From assembly GCA_021837545.1 (NCBI GenBank), contig JAKBFR010000022.1:1-27502 (forward strand): a DNA stretch of 27,502 nt, written 5' to 3'. The notes under the pieces were generated by a model. That model searched no databases. It was not told where the DNA came from and worked only from the letters and a program-made list of their open reading frames with translations. Of the stretch, positions 9,655-17,479 are shown in pieces. Position numbers and translations under genes: made by a program. This stretch comes from Bacillota bacterium. GTDB lineage: Bacteria; Bacillota_A; Clostridia; Clostridiales; Clostridiaceae. Each line of letters begins with the position of its first letter. Within the stretch, counting starts at the first letter, position 1.

Positions 9655-10394
9655 TTGCATAACGAAAATATTAGTGAAAAAGAAGAAATTAAGGTATTAA
9701 AGAAACTGTTAATGCTGGTAGTTAGAAATTTATGCGCCAAATTGTGCAAGCGTTATCTGGAATATAATGTATTTGTTTGAAACTGGATATTAAGAATTTT
9801 TATTAAGCATACAATGATTTTGAATAGTTATCGCTGCAAGCTTTTTAACTGAAGTGGGAGATATATCAAAATATAATAATTACAAATAAGTGAAAAAAAA
9901 TCACAGAACTTAATTTAAAGAAACTATTAAGAAGCACTGATAATAAACGTATGCATATTAGATATCAAGTTATATTATTGTATTTTAGAGAATATACAAA
10001 TATCCATATAGCTAAAATAATGGACTTAAGCACTCATACTGTAGGCATTTACATCAATTCATACAAGCAAAATGGAGTAGAAGGGTTAATCATGCGTAAA
10101 AGTAGTGGATGTCCTAGTTTTATAAGTAAAAAACAAGAAAAAGAAAAAGCGTTGTATGATGTAATAGTGACAATGACGTCAGATCAAGTAGGGTTTGGAA
10201 ACCGCAAAAACTGGAATGCTAACATAGCCCGTAAATGGGTTAGGGATAATTTTCATATTGAATACAGTAATAGAGTAATGCTACAAGTGTTGCATAGATT
10301 AAACATAAATTATACACGACCAACTTATACCCTTGCAAAAGCAGATGAAGGAAAGCAAGAAACCTTTAAACAAGAATTTAATGTAGAAAGTTAA
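9655..10394 (+). pseudogene. IS630-family transposase, interrupted and lacking its DDE domain
   Basis: A TTG start at 9655 with GGAGAG seven bases upstream begins HNENISEKEEIKVLKKL. The frame is interrupted by the 207-bp insertion and resumes at 9915 as LKKLLRSTDNKRMHIRYQ. The resumed part carries the IS630 HTH (VILLYFREYTNIHIAKIMDL, YINSYKQNGVEGL) and winged-helix region (NANIARKWVRDNF, VMLQVLHRLNINYTRPTYTL), to a stop at 10394 after QEFNVES. The catalytic DDE half is absent downstream. It is doubly inactive: an insertion near codon 18 and a lost C-terminus. Confidence 0.8.
9707..9927. repeat. 221-bp direct repeat, copy 2, inserted in a transposase gene
   Basis: Second copy of the repeat at 9331-9551. 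TTAAAGAAACT is present at both edges of the insertion (9697-9707 and 9915-9925). Removing one such word plus the 207 bp between rejoins an IS630-type transposase frame exactly, codon for codon. This copy is therefore an insertion that split the gene. Confidence 0.85.
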
Positions 10395-10517
10395 TTAGAA
10401 CTTATATATATTCAAATAGTAAGTTTAAAGCATTAAGAAATTATCAATAAGTGTAATATGTAAGATAAATTTATTGAATTAGAATGATATACGTACTTAA
10501 TAATCTACTCAAAAAGA

Positions 10518-10691
10518 ATGGGGGTGGTCAAAATTAGAACTTTTAGGTTAATATCTTATGATTTAGTTAAAGAGAGCTTTATTGGGATTGATACTAATTA
10601 TCCATGAAAAAATATTTTGTCTATTCGATATAACTCTGAAAAATGGAAATTAAATATTGATATTTTAAAAACTTATAAAAATAAGAGGTAA
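10518..10691 (+). pseudogene. Small 57-codon reading frame with an in-frame TGA
   Basis: From ATG 10518 (or GTG 10524) the frame reads MGVVKIRTFRLISYDLVKES… to a TGA at 10605-10607 (codon 30), then continues KNILSIRYNSEKWKLNI… to TAA 10691. Composition on both sides of the TGA is protein-like. It lies 38 bp before the first gene of the large locus on the same strand, and a weak promoter-like pair (TTGAAT 10474, TAATAA 10498) precedes it. I do not recognise it. It may be a decayed small gene, two tiny peptides, or the remnant of an accessory or precursor gene. It has no Cys and no lasso- or lanthipeptide-like core. Confidence 0.35.
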
Positions 10692-10729
10692 TAAAAGAAA
10701 ATAATAATTTATTGAGGAAAGGTGATTCT

Positions 10730-11803
10730 ATGTCAAAATTATCAGTACCATGTCATTGGGATGAAAGTGTATTAGAAGAAATATTAGGTATAAATATGAG
10801 TAAAGGAATTGAAATTGGAGAAATATATGGGACTATTTCTGATGGACCTTGCTTGCATTGTAGGGGAAAAGAAACTGTGTGTAAAGTTGATAGAGAATAT
10901 GCATTAGATTTTAAAAAGAAAATAGATAAATATAAGCTTAAATTTGCTTATGTATTAAATAGTCCAATTGTGAATGCAGAAAAGCAAGATATTGTTAATG
11001 AAATTTGGTGGATTATAAATGAATTTAAGGCAACATCTATTACTGTTGCATCTTTTGAATTGATGAAGATTATAAGAGAAAACTTCCCTGCATTTCCTAT
11101 TAATATATCAACAGTGGCAGGAGTACTTAGCATTAAAGATATTGAAAAATACATAGAATTAAAACCAGAAAGAATTATACTTCATCATGATTGTAACAGA
11201 AATTATAAAGAATTAGATGAAATGATAAAATATGGAAAACAAAATGCAATTAATATAGAAATAATGTTAAATGAAAGCTGTTTAAGAAGATGTAGCAGAA
11301 GAAGTGAACATTATTGTTCATTTTCAACAGGTGAAAGTGATCATAAATTTCATTTGTGGTGCAATTCAAGAAAGATAACATATCCTTATGAATTACTTTT
11401 AGCTAATTTTATTAGACCAGAGGATGTAAAATTTTATGAGCAATTAGGGATTGAAACTTTCAAGGTTACAGGAAGATCAAAACCAAGCAAGTGGTTGTAT
11501 GAAACTGTAGAGGCATATCTTAAGCGAGACTATGATAAAAATTTAATTCGCTTATTAGGGATAGATCCTAAGTTAAATTCAGAAAATTTAATTTACATTT
11601 CTAATAAAGCGCTGGACGGTTTTATTGATAACTTCCCTAAATGTGGAAGTTATCATAAGGAAAATATGTATTGTAATGAAATTATAAAACGATTATATAA
11701 AAATGGCGATTTTACCATAAATAAAAATGGTGCTAAAGTATTTGAAAATGACGGTATATTACAATGCAAAACTAATACAAATATTTATAGTTTGGAAAAT
11801 TAA
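10730..11803 (+). CDS. U32-family Fe-S protein
   Basis: A 357-residue protein of the peptidase U32 family. Characterised members are mostly not proteases; they assist RNA or quinone hydroxylation with a 4Fe-4S cluster (RlhA, TrhP, UbiU/UbiV). Residues 60-180 have the family's beta-strand and helix rhythm (FAYVLNSP, INISTVAGVLSIKDIEKY, PERIILHHD). The Cys cluster is C184, C188, C196 and C211 (NESCLRRCSRRSEHYC…WC), followed by KVTGRSKP at 245-252 in the place of the usual KIEGR. An extra N-terminal group, C41-x2-C44-x6-C51, is unusual and could bind a second metal. ATG 10730 has AGGAAAGGTG just upstream; an upstream TTG at 10712 is less likely. It is first in a fourteen-gene same-strand locus that also encodes a UbiU/UbiV-like pair. 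Confidence 0.82.
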   Translation: MSKLSVPCHWDESVLEEILGINMSKGIEIGEIYGTISDGPCLHCRGKETVCKVDREYALDFKKKIDKYKLKFAYVLNSPIVNAEKQDIVNEIWWIINEFKATSITVASFELMKIIRENFPAFPINISTVAGVLSIKDIEKYIELKPERIILHHDCNRNYKELDEMIKYGKQNAINIEIMLNESCLRRCSRRSEHYCSFSTGESDHKFHLWCNSRKITYPYELLLANFIRPEDVKFYEQLGIETFKVTGRSKPSKWLYETVEAYLKRDYDKNLIRLLGIDPKLNSENLIYISNKALDGFIDNFPKCGSYHKENMYCNEIIKRLYKNGDFTINKNGAKVFENDGILQCKTNTNIYSLEN

Positions 11804-11821
11804 TTTTTGTAATAAAGAGTA

Positions 11822-12703
11822 ATGATTAATTTTCCAATGTTGGAGGGGTTACCTATTAGAAAATTTTTATATATAGTTGATTTAGATGATACATTATTAA
11901 ATCGAAGTGCATGTTTGTCGGAAAATATTTTAAAAGGCATTAGTAATTTGATTGAACAAGGTGCATTAATTACATATATAACAGGACGAAATTGGACTAG
12001 CTCTTATGAAATTATGAATAAAACTAATATTCAATGTCCAGTAGGTGTATTAAATGGAGCATTAATTATTGATTTTAATAGTGGTAAGCACTTAAAGTGT
12101 TTTAGTATTGATAAAGAAATTATAGAAAGTATTTTTTTATTTATGTCTGAGTTTAAAGTTAAACTAATTATAACAGTTGCTATTAATAATAAAGTTAAGC
12201 GATATGCTGTAAATAATAATAACAATATTAAGTTTAAGAATAATATTGAATTTGTGGTTGATGAAGAATGTGAATGTGTTGTATTCCGAGAGATGTTAAA
12301 TAATAACATAATATCAATTTCAATTGAGGGATATGGTGACAATTTTAAAGAATTATATCAAGCCTTAAAGGATAAATTTTATAAATATGTAAATATAAAT
12401 TTATATAATGATCCAATAGATAAAAGAAGATTAATTATAAATTTACTTTCAGCGGATATTTCAAAAGGAGTGGCAGCAGAATTTATAAGCCAATATTTAA
12501 ATATTTCATGTGAAAATATGGTTGCTTTCGGTGATAGTATTATTGATCTTGAATTACTTGAAAAAGTAGGTAAAGGAATATCAATTGGAAATACATTACC
12601 GCAACTTGGATTTAATACATATGAAAATTTAGTGTATGATGAGGGCATTTCAGTAATTAAGTATATTGAAGAACATTATAAAAGAAATGAGGAAAAAATA
12701 TGA
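11822..12703 (+). CDS. HAD-superfamily phosphatase, Cof type
   Basis: A HAD hydrolase of up to 293 residues, probably dephosphorylating a small phosphorylated intermediate. Motif I is VDLDDTLLN (residues 19-27, nucleophile D20, acid D22). Motif II is in ITYITGRN. A large C2-type cap fills the middle, with low-complexity Asn repeats. The motif III lysine is in SADISKGVAAEF and motif IV is FGDSIIDLELL. The four motifs match the Cof/phosphatase branch. The first ATG is 11822, but its ribosome site is weak. GGAGGGG at 11842-11848 lies ideally before an ATT at 11855, which would give the family-typical start just before KFLYIVDLDDT. The gene overlaps the next by four bases (ATGA), so the two are translationally coupled. 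Confidence 0.9.
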   Translation: MINFPMLEGLPIRKFLYIVDLDDTLLNRSACLSENILKGISNLIEQGALITYITGRNWTSSYEIMNKTNIQCPVGVLNGALIIDFNSGKHLKCFSIDKEIIESIFLFMSEFKVKLIITVAINNKVKRYAVNNNNNIKFKNNIEFVVDEECECVVFREMLNNNIISISIEGYGDNFKELYQALKDKFYKYVNINLYNDPIDKRRLIINLLSADISKGVAAEFISQYLNISCENMVAFGDSIIDLELLEKVGKGISIGNTLPQLGFNTYENLVYDEGISVIKYIEEHYKRNEEKI

Positions 12704-13380
12704 GTTATGATAAAAGTAATGAATTTAAATTTTGGAATGATTCTAATATAGTACAAGAATTTGCTAGTATGCAAGTGCCAGAATATTTAATTGAATTTTT
12801 TTATAAAAGTAAAGAAGTATATAATAAAGTCCTTGATTTGGGATGTGGTGGTGGAAGAAATACAGAAATGATGTTAAATATGGGATTTGATACTTATGCA
12901 TGTGATTACCATATTAAGATGGTTGAATATACAAAAAATAGGATTTCAAGTATTTTACCAGAAAATGAATTAGATAAAAGAGTAACACAACAAAATATGT
13001 TAGATTTGTCATTTGAAAACGAAAGTTTTGATATAGTTCTTGCAAATGGTGTTTATCATAATGTTTCATCTGAAGAATTATTTGAAAAAGCTATAATGGA
13101 AACCTCAAAAATTATAAAACTAGGAGGAATGTTGTATGTAAATATGTTTTCAGATGGATACATTGATTCAGATTTATCTGTTAAAGCTGAAAAATATATG
13201 TATCAAACATTAGATGGATTAGATTTATTATTGCTGCCACAAGATAAAGTATTAGAAATTTTCAATAAATATGGCTTAGAGTTAAGTGAAGGGTTATATA
13301 GTTATAATTCAAAATTGGCTGTAGGAATTCGTTATGTAGTTAGAGGGGCATTTGTTAAAAAATATAACTTAGTTTTATGA
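12700..13380 (+). CDS. Class I SAM-dependent methyltransferase
   Basis: A 226-residue Rossmann-fold methyltransferase that would transfer a methyl group from S-adenosylmethionine to a small acceptor. The SAM-binding motif I is VLDLGCGGGRNT (about residues 45-56), with the acidic ribose-binding region YACDYHIKMVEY after it. Motif post-II is FENESFDIVLANGVYHNV, followed by the helix and strand MLYVNMFSDG. Size and single-domain layout are usual for metabolite methyltransferases of the Methyltransf_11/25 type. The start ATG overlaps the stop of the HAD gene, with GAGG upstream. The substrate is unknown; position in the locus suggests it modifies the pathway product or an intermediate. Confidence 0.92.
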   Translation: MSYDKSNEFKFWNDSNIVQEFASMQVPEYLIEFFYKSKEVYNKVLDLGCGGGRNTEMMLNMGFDTYACDYHIKMVEYTKNRISSILPENELDKRVTQQNMLDLSFENESFDIVLANGVYHNVSSEELFEKAIMETSKIIKLGGMLYVNMFSDGYIDSDLSVKAEKYMYQTLDGLDLLLLPQDKVLEIFNKYGLELSEGLYSYNSKLAVGIRYVVRGAFVKKYNLVL

Positions 13381-13430
13381 ATACTTCAATTTAAAACAAT
13401 TACTTATTAAGGTGAGGAGAGTAGTAGAAA

Positions 13431-14048
13431 ATGAAAAAGATGATAATTGTGAGGCATGGTCAATCAGAGCACAATTTATTAGGTATTGTAGGTGGTTGGG
13501 GAGATTATTCATTAACTGAAATTGGGAAAAAACAAGCAACTTTGACTGGACAGTATTTAAAAAAAATATTGAATAATCAAGAGTGTGCAATTTATTGCAG
13601 TGATTTACGAAGAACACAACAAACAGCACAAATTATATGTGATATTTTAGGCAGTAATTATAGTTGCGTAGAAGGATTACGTGAGTTAAGTAATGGAGAT
13701 GCTAATGGTTTAACAAAAGATGAAGCAAGAAAGATTCGAAATCATTGGAGTGAAGGAAATGCACTTGAACATATTCATTATCCAAATGGAGAGAGTTGGA
13801 GGATGATGAATATAAGGATATGTGAATGTATGGAGAAAATTAATTCATATGAAGCTGAAACAGTAATAGTGATAACACATGCTAATTCGACAATTGCAAT
13901 TATTAACTGGTGGCTCGGTATTAAAGAAGATGATTTAATAGAAAAAATAATGTATAAAATGGATCCAAGCAGTATTACGGTGTTATCAGTGGATAGTGAC
14001 AAGTGCAAGAGTATAATTAAATTAAATGATACCTCACATTTAATTTAA
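13431..14048 (+). CDS. Histidine phosphatase (phosphoglycerate-mutase-like)
   Basis: A 205-residue member of the histidine phosphatase superfamily. The catalytic histidine is in IVRHGQSEHN (residues 6-15), the glutamate region is GLRELSNGD, and the second histidine is in VIVITHANSTIAII. The YCSDLRRTQQTAQII segment is the usual phosphate-pocket arginine region. Enzymes of this size remove phosphate from small substrates (for example the CobC type) through a phosphohistidine intermediate. It is preceded 50 bp after the methyltransferase stop by GGTGAGGAG. Together with the HAD protein it gives the locus two unrelated phosphatases against several kinases, which suggests phosphorylated intermediates. 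Confidence 0.92.
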   Translation: MKKMIIVRHGQSEHNLLGIVGGWGDYSLTEIGKKQATLTGQYLKKILNNQECAIYCSDLRRTQQTAQIICDILGSNYSCVEGLRELSNGDANGLTKDEARKIRNHWSEGNALEHIHYPNGESWRMMNIRICECMEKINSYEAETVIVITHANSTIAIINWWLGIKEDDLIEKIMYKMDPSSITVLSVDSDKCKSIIKLNDTSHLI

Positions 14049-14096
14049 TTATTTTTTTAGAAGTTCATTTGAAAAATCAAAATAAGGAGTGGTATT

Positions 14097-15233
14097 TTGT
14101 TTAAGTCATATGTTGAAAATAAATTTAAAGCTGATGGTTTATTTAATAAAACAATAACTATGTGTGATTGTAAATTAACTATTGCTAGTAATAATAAGGA
14201 AGCAATTGATTATTTCGAAAATTTATATTATCCAAGAGATTTTATGAATATTAATGGAGGTAAATATAAGAATATAGCAGTTTATAATGTTTGTATTGAT
14301 ATAACAGAATTACAAAAGTTAAAAGAAGAATTAATTAAAGAAGAATATAAAATTGGAGAATGTCATCCACATTGGGAGAGTGTATACAATATATATTTAA
14401 TAAAAGGATATAAGATTTATACAGAAATGTACGATACAATTGATTCGAATGCTCATATTATAGCGGTAAATGATAATTCTATATACATATTTACATCAAA
14501 AGGGTTATATGATTATAAAATACTTTCACGTTTAATAAGGGAATTTGAAGTTAGAAAACGGGAGAATGATGGATATGTAGTTTTTCATGCAAGTTTAGTT
14601 GAAAATAAAGGAAAAGGAGTCATGATAGTAGGAAACTCTGGAGCAGGTAAATCAACAATGGCATTGACATTGTGCAAGTATTATGGATTTAATTACATAT
14701 CCAATGATAGAATAATGGTTAATATTCATGAAAATGGTACTATATCAGCAGTTCCTGTAATTTTTCCTATAAGAATTAATTATGGATCATTAATTACATT
14801 AGGTGTAGAAGAGAAATTTAGTGAGTGGAAATTAAAATTACCTAAACCAAACGAAGATAGCGATTGGAAAAATTACAATGGAGATAAAAAATTAAGCATA
14901 TTACCGAAGGAGTTAGAAAAATATTTAAATATAAAATTAAGTAGTGAAACAAATCTCGTTGCAGTACTTTTTCCTGAATTGGTAAAAGATGATGATTTAA
15001 TTGATGTACGTGAAGAAGGAAAGCTTGATATACTAAAGAATAATTGTTATTCACCAAATGATCCGCATTTTATTGAAGATTGGTTAGGAAAAAGAAGTAT
15101 ATCTAATGAATCTATACAAAATAATGCTAATTCTATCATTAATGGATTGAGTAACTTAATGAATTTAAGTGTGAATTACACATTTGATAGATATATGGAT
15201 ATTTGCCAGAAAATATTTGAGAACATAGTATAA
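14097..15233 (+). CDS. HPr-kinase-like P-loop ATPase
   Basis: A 378-residue protein. The N-terminal half (1-160) is unrecognised. The C-terminal half resembles the catalytic domain of HPr kinase/phosphorylase: VVFHASLVENKGKGVMIVGN, Walker A GNSGAGKST (179-187), then FNYISNDRIMVN where HprK has its catalytic aspartates. It lacks the rest of HprK, so is not the carbon-regulation enzyme. HprK-like proteins of this type occur in peptide biosynthesis loci, where one class phosphorylates the C-terminal residue of lasso peptides. The start is TTG 14097 with AAGGAGTGG upstream; no better in-frame ATG exists. The nearby PF14907-type nucleotidyltransferase strengthens the biosynthetic reading. The substrate is unknown. 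Confidence 0.75.
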   Translation: MFKSYVENKFKADGLFNKTITMCDCKLTIASNNKEAIDYFENLYYPRDFMNINGGKYKNIAVYNVCIDITELQKLKEELIKEEYKIGECHPHWESVYNIYLIKGYKIYTEMYDTIDSNAHIIAVNDNSIYIFTSKGLYDYKILSRLIREFEVRKRENDGYVVFHASLVENKGKGVMIVGNSGAGKSTMALTLCKYYGFNYISNDRIMVNIHENGTISAVPVIFPIRINYGSLITLGVEEKFSEWKLKLPKPNEDSDWKNYNGDKKLSILPKELEKYLNIKLSSETNLVAVLFPELVKDDDLIDVREEGKLDILKNNCYSPNDPHFIEDWLGKRSISNESIQNNANSIINGLSNLMNLSVNYTFDRYMDICQKIFENIV

Positions 15234-15259
15234 TACTGTTGAAAGTTAGGAGAAAGAAG

Positions 15260-16864
15260 ATGTTATTTTGTTTATTTTTAATAATTATTATCATATATAC
15301 AATTGTAGCTTTATATAAAACAGGTGCATATATATACATATATTTTAAGTTGAAAAATGTAGGTACTATTAATGTATCAGATAATAAAGGTGAGTATCCA
15401 TATACTTTTTTACTTGTACCAGGATTAAGAGAACAATCTTTAGTTGAAGAAACAATAACATATTTCAATAAATTTAATTATCCAAGAGAAAAATTAAAAG
15501 TTATGATTATTACTACTGAAAAAGAAAATAATCAAAAAGAAATAAATTCAAAACGTGTTAATCAATTTTGTGATGAGATATATGAAAAAATTGATATGCA
15601 AACTATAATAAATAAAAATAAGGGTCTTTTTCCTAAGATTTATTTGGAACAAATTTTAGATATAATAACTTCTAAGCCAAAAGAAATTGGTAGTGAAATA
15701 ATTTTAGAATTATATAATAATATACCACTTACATCAGATTTGGCATCTAAGTATGTTGATAAAATGAATAATGAATCCGATATGCCTATATTTATTCACG
15801 TTCATTATCCTAAAACGGAGGGAGGAAAGCCATCACAATTAAATTATGCAATATCGTTAATTGAAGAACAAGGGTATGTTAATGATATAAATGCTCCAAT
15901 ATATATAGGTGTGTATGATTTTGATTCTAGACCTGATTTAAGAACTGGTCAGTTTATTGCAAATGAAATTATTAGTAGAAAAAGAAAAAATCTAAGGCTA
16001 CCAGCTATGTTTCAGCAGACGCAGTTACCATTGAGCGGATTTTATATGAAAGTTAAGGGGAAATTTAATCAAGCTATATTAAAGGGAAATACAATAATAT
16101 ATATAAGAAGAGCTTTAGGGATTGAGTTATTTAAAATTTATCTAATGAATTTGGTTAATTCAAAAAACAATAATTGGTTAGTAAATGCTTTTTTTAGACC
16201 GGTAGTATATGGTATAGGGTCAGGAATGTATGTAAATTTAGATACTTTAAAATCTGTAAATTATTTTCCAGAGCCTCAAGAAGACTTAGCAATGGGATAT
16301 AGAATGTGCATGTTAGGTGAGGAAATAATTCCGATTTCATATTTGAATTTTATGCAACCATATGATAGCTGTAGGCAGATGATAAATGCTTTTAGTATGA
16401 CATTTAATAGTGCACTTTGTATACATAAAGAAAAAAATATAACAAAGAATCTAACCCCAAAAAAAGTACTAAACAATTTTGAAAAAAATACTTTGATAGT
16501 AAAAGAATGGGTAGAATGCATCATATGGTTAATTGGCGTTCCAATACTTATATTTACATATATATCTTTTATATTTATTTACAAGATATCAGTTGTTTTA
16601 TTATTAATTATTATAATTCCTATTTTTATAAGAACGTATTTTGATATGTATTTTTTAGCAAAGAGTATTGATGTTTTAAGGGAAAATTATAAAGGACAAA
16701 ATGAAAATAAAATTAAGTACAGTTTTATGGAAAAATTTTTAATATTACTATTAGCGCCAATACATGGATTAATAAGAATTATGTCACCGATAAAGGGTGT
16801 ATATTTAATTATAAAAAAGTATATATTTAATAGTTGTGCTGAAAGAACTAAAACTGAAAGGTAA
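15260..16864 (+). CDS. Membrane-bound family 2 glycosyltransferase
   Basis: A 534-residue GT2-type enzyme at the cytoplasmic membrane, transferring a sugar from a nucleotide-sugar. One hydrophobic segment at residues 2-18 anchors the N-terminus, and hydrophobic helices near residues 420-480 form the C-terminal membrane part. Donor-binding features are LLVPGLREQSLVEETI (52-67), GGKPSQLNYA (188-197) and the DxD-type DFDSRPD (220-226). The acceptor acid is in FPEPQEDLAMGYRM, followed by a weak counterpart of the QxxRW box (QPYDSCRQM). ATG 15260 follows TTAGGAGAAAG; a TTG at 15239 is an alternative. The long insertion between residues 90 and 170 is unusual for compact GT2 enzymes. It is the only clear membrane protein in the locus. 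Confidence 0.82.
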   Translation: MLFCLFLIIIIIYTIVALYKTGAYIYIYFKLKNVGTINVSDNKGEYPYTFLLVPGLREQSLVEETITYFNKFNYPREKLKVMIITTEKENNQKEINSKRVNQFCDEIYEKIDMQTIINKNKGLFPKIYLEQILDIITSKPKEIGSEIILELYNNIPLTSDLASKYVDKMNNESDMPIFIHVHYPKTEGGKPSQLNYAISLIEEQGYVNDINAPIYIGVYDFDSRPDLRTGQFIANEIISRKRKNLRLPAMFQQTQLPLSGFYMKVKGKFNQAILKGNTIIYIRRALGIELFKIYLMNLVNSKNNNWLVNAFFRPVVYGIGSGMYVNLDTLKSVNYFPEPQEDLAMGYRMCMLGEEIIPISYLNFMQPYDSCRQMINAFSMTFNSALCIHKEKNITKNLTPKKVLNNFEKNTLIVKEWVECIIWLIGVPILIFTYISFIFIYKISVVLLLIIIIPIFIRTYFDMYFLAKSIDVLRENYKGQNENKIKYSFMEKFLILLLAPIHGLIRIMSPIKGVYLIIKKYIFNSCAERTKTER

Positions 16865-16876
16865 AAAGGTGAATAA

Positions 16877-17437
16877 ATGATATATGTATTTGAGGGATTA
16901 CCAGGAGCCGGCAAAACATCTATTATAAGTAGATTATCGGAAATGCTTAGAAATAGAAATCCAATTATTCTTCCAGAGTATCTCCCACAAAGTTATGGAG
17001 ATAGAACAGATATATCTTTTTATGTTAATAATGAGAAAAATAAATCTAAGATTATGGGTGAAATTAGAAATCAGATTTGCTTATGTGATAGATATTGGTA
17101 TTCATCTGCAGTATATTGTTCAGCAAGTTCTAATGCATATACTGTTAATGAAATAATGCAGATATACAAAATTTTACATAAAGAAAATATATTTGAAAAA
17201 TATATATATATTTATTTAAAAGTCAGTAAAGAGGTAAGTATAGAAAGAGCACAAATTCCAGATGTAACTAATATGTGGTCTACACCATCATTTTGTTCTA
17301 GAGCATATGATTTATACGAAACAATATTTAACAACCTTAATGAGATTACTCAAAATGTTGTGGATAAAATGGTAATAGACATTGAAAAAAACTCAGTAAA
17401 TGATATTTGTACTGAATTATTTAAATATATTTATTAA
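16877..17437 (+). CDS. Thymidylate-kinase-like P-loop kinase
   Basis: A 186-residue nucleotide-kinase-fold protein. Walker A is GLPGAGKTS (7-15). The DRYWYSS motif at 71-77 is the counterpart of the DRY box of thymidylate and deoxynucleoside kinases. A lid-like region lies around SKEVSIERAQ. It is slightly shorter than housekeeping thymidylate kinases (about 205-215) and lacks their usual N-terminal FEGxDGxGKTT form. It probably phosphorylates a nucleotide or other small pathway substrate rather than dTMP. ATG 16877 follows AAAAGGTG, 12 bases after the glycosyltransferase stop. A perfect 24-bp palindrome starts at its stop codon. Confidence 0.82.
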   Translation: MIYVFEGLPGAGKTSIISRLSEMLRNRNPIILPEYLPQSYGDRTDISFYVNNEKNKSKIMGEIRNQICLCDRYWYSSAVYCSASSNAYTVNEIMQIYKILHKENIFEKYIYIYLKVSKEVSIERAQIPDVTNMWSTPSFCSRAYDLYETIFNNLNEITQNVVDKMVIDIEKNSVNDICTELFKYIY

Positions 17438-17459
17438 CTAATAATTTAAATTATTAGTT
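17436..17459. repeat. Perfect 24-bp AT-rich palindrome between two genes
   Basis: AACTAATAATTT is followed directly by its exact reverse complement. The palindrome begins within the stop codon of the P-loop kinase gene and ends 20 bases before the next start. It lacks a T-run afterwards, so it is not a standard terminator. It could be a processing or mRNA-stability hairpin, or a protein-binding site. Confidence 0.6.
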
Positions 17460-17479
17460 GGTGAAATGGAGGAGAATAT

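Noticed and set aside
9331..9927. CRISPR-like array
   Set aside because: Only two copies of a 221-bp unit exist, without short repeats or regular spacers, and no cas genes are present.
10605..10607. TGA as selenocysteine codon
   Set aside because: There is no clear bacterial SECIS hairpin directly after it, no selenium genes in the window and no known selenoprotein motif; a nonsense mutation is simpler.
14097..15233. True HPr kinase/phosphorylase (hprK)
   Set aside because: Only the P-loop region matches; the N-terminal half and the residues after the P-loop differ, and the context is biosynthetic.
16877..17437. Housekeeping thymidylate kinase (tmk)
   Set aside because: It is shorter, has a divergent P-loop and sits in a specialised operon, so a general dTMP role is unlikely.
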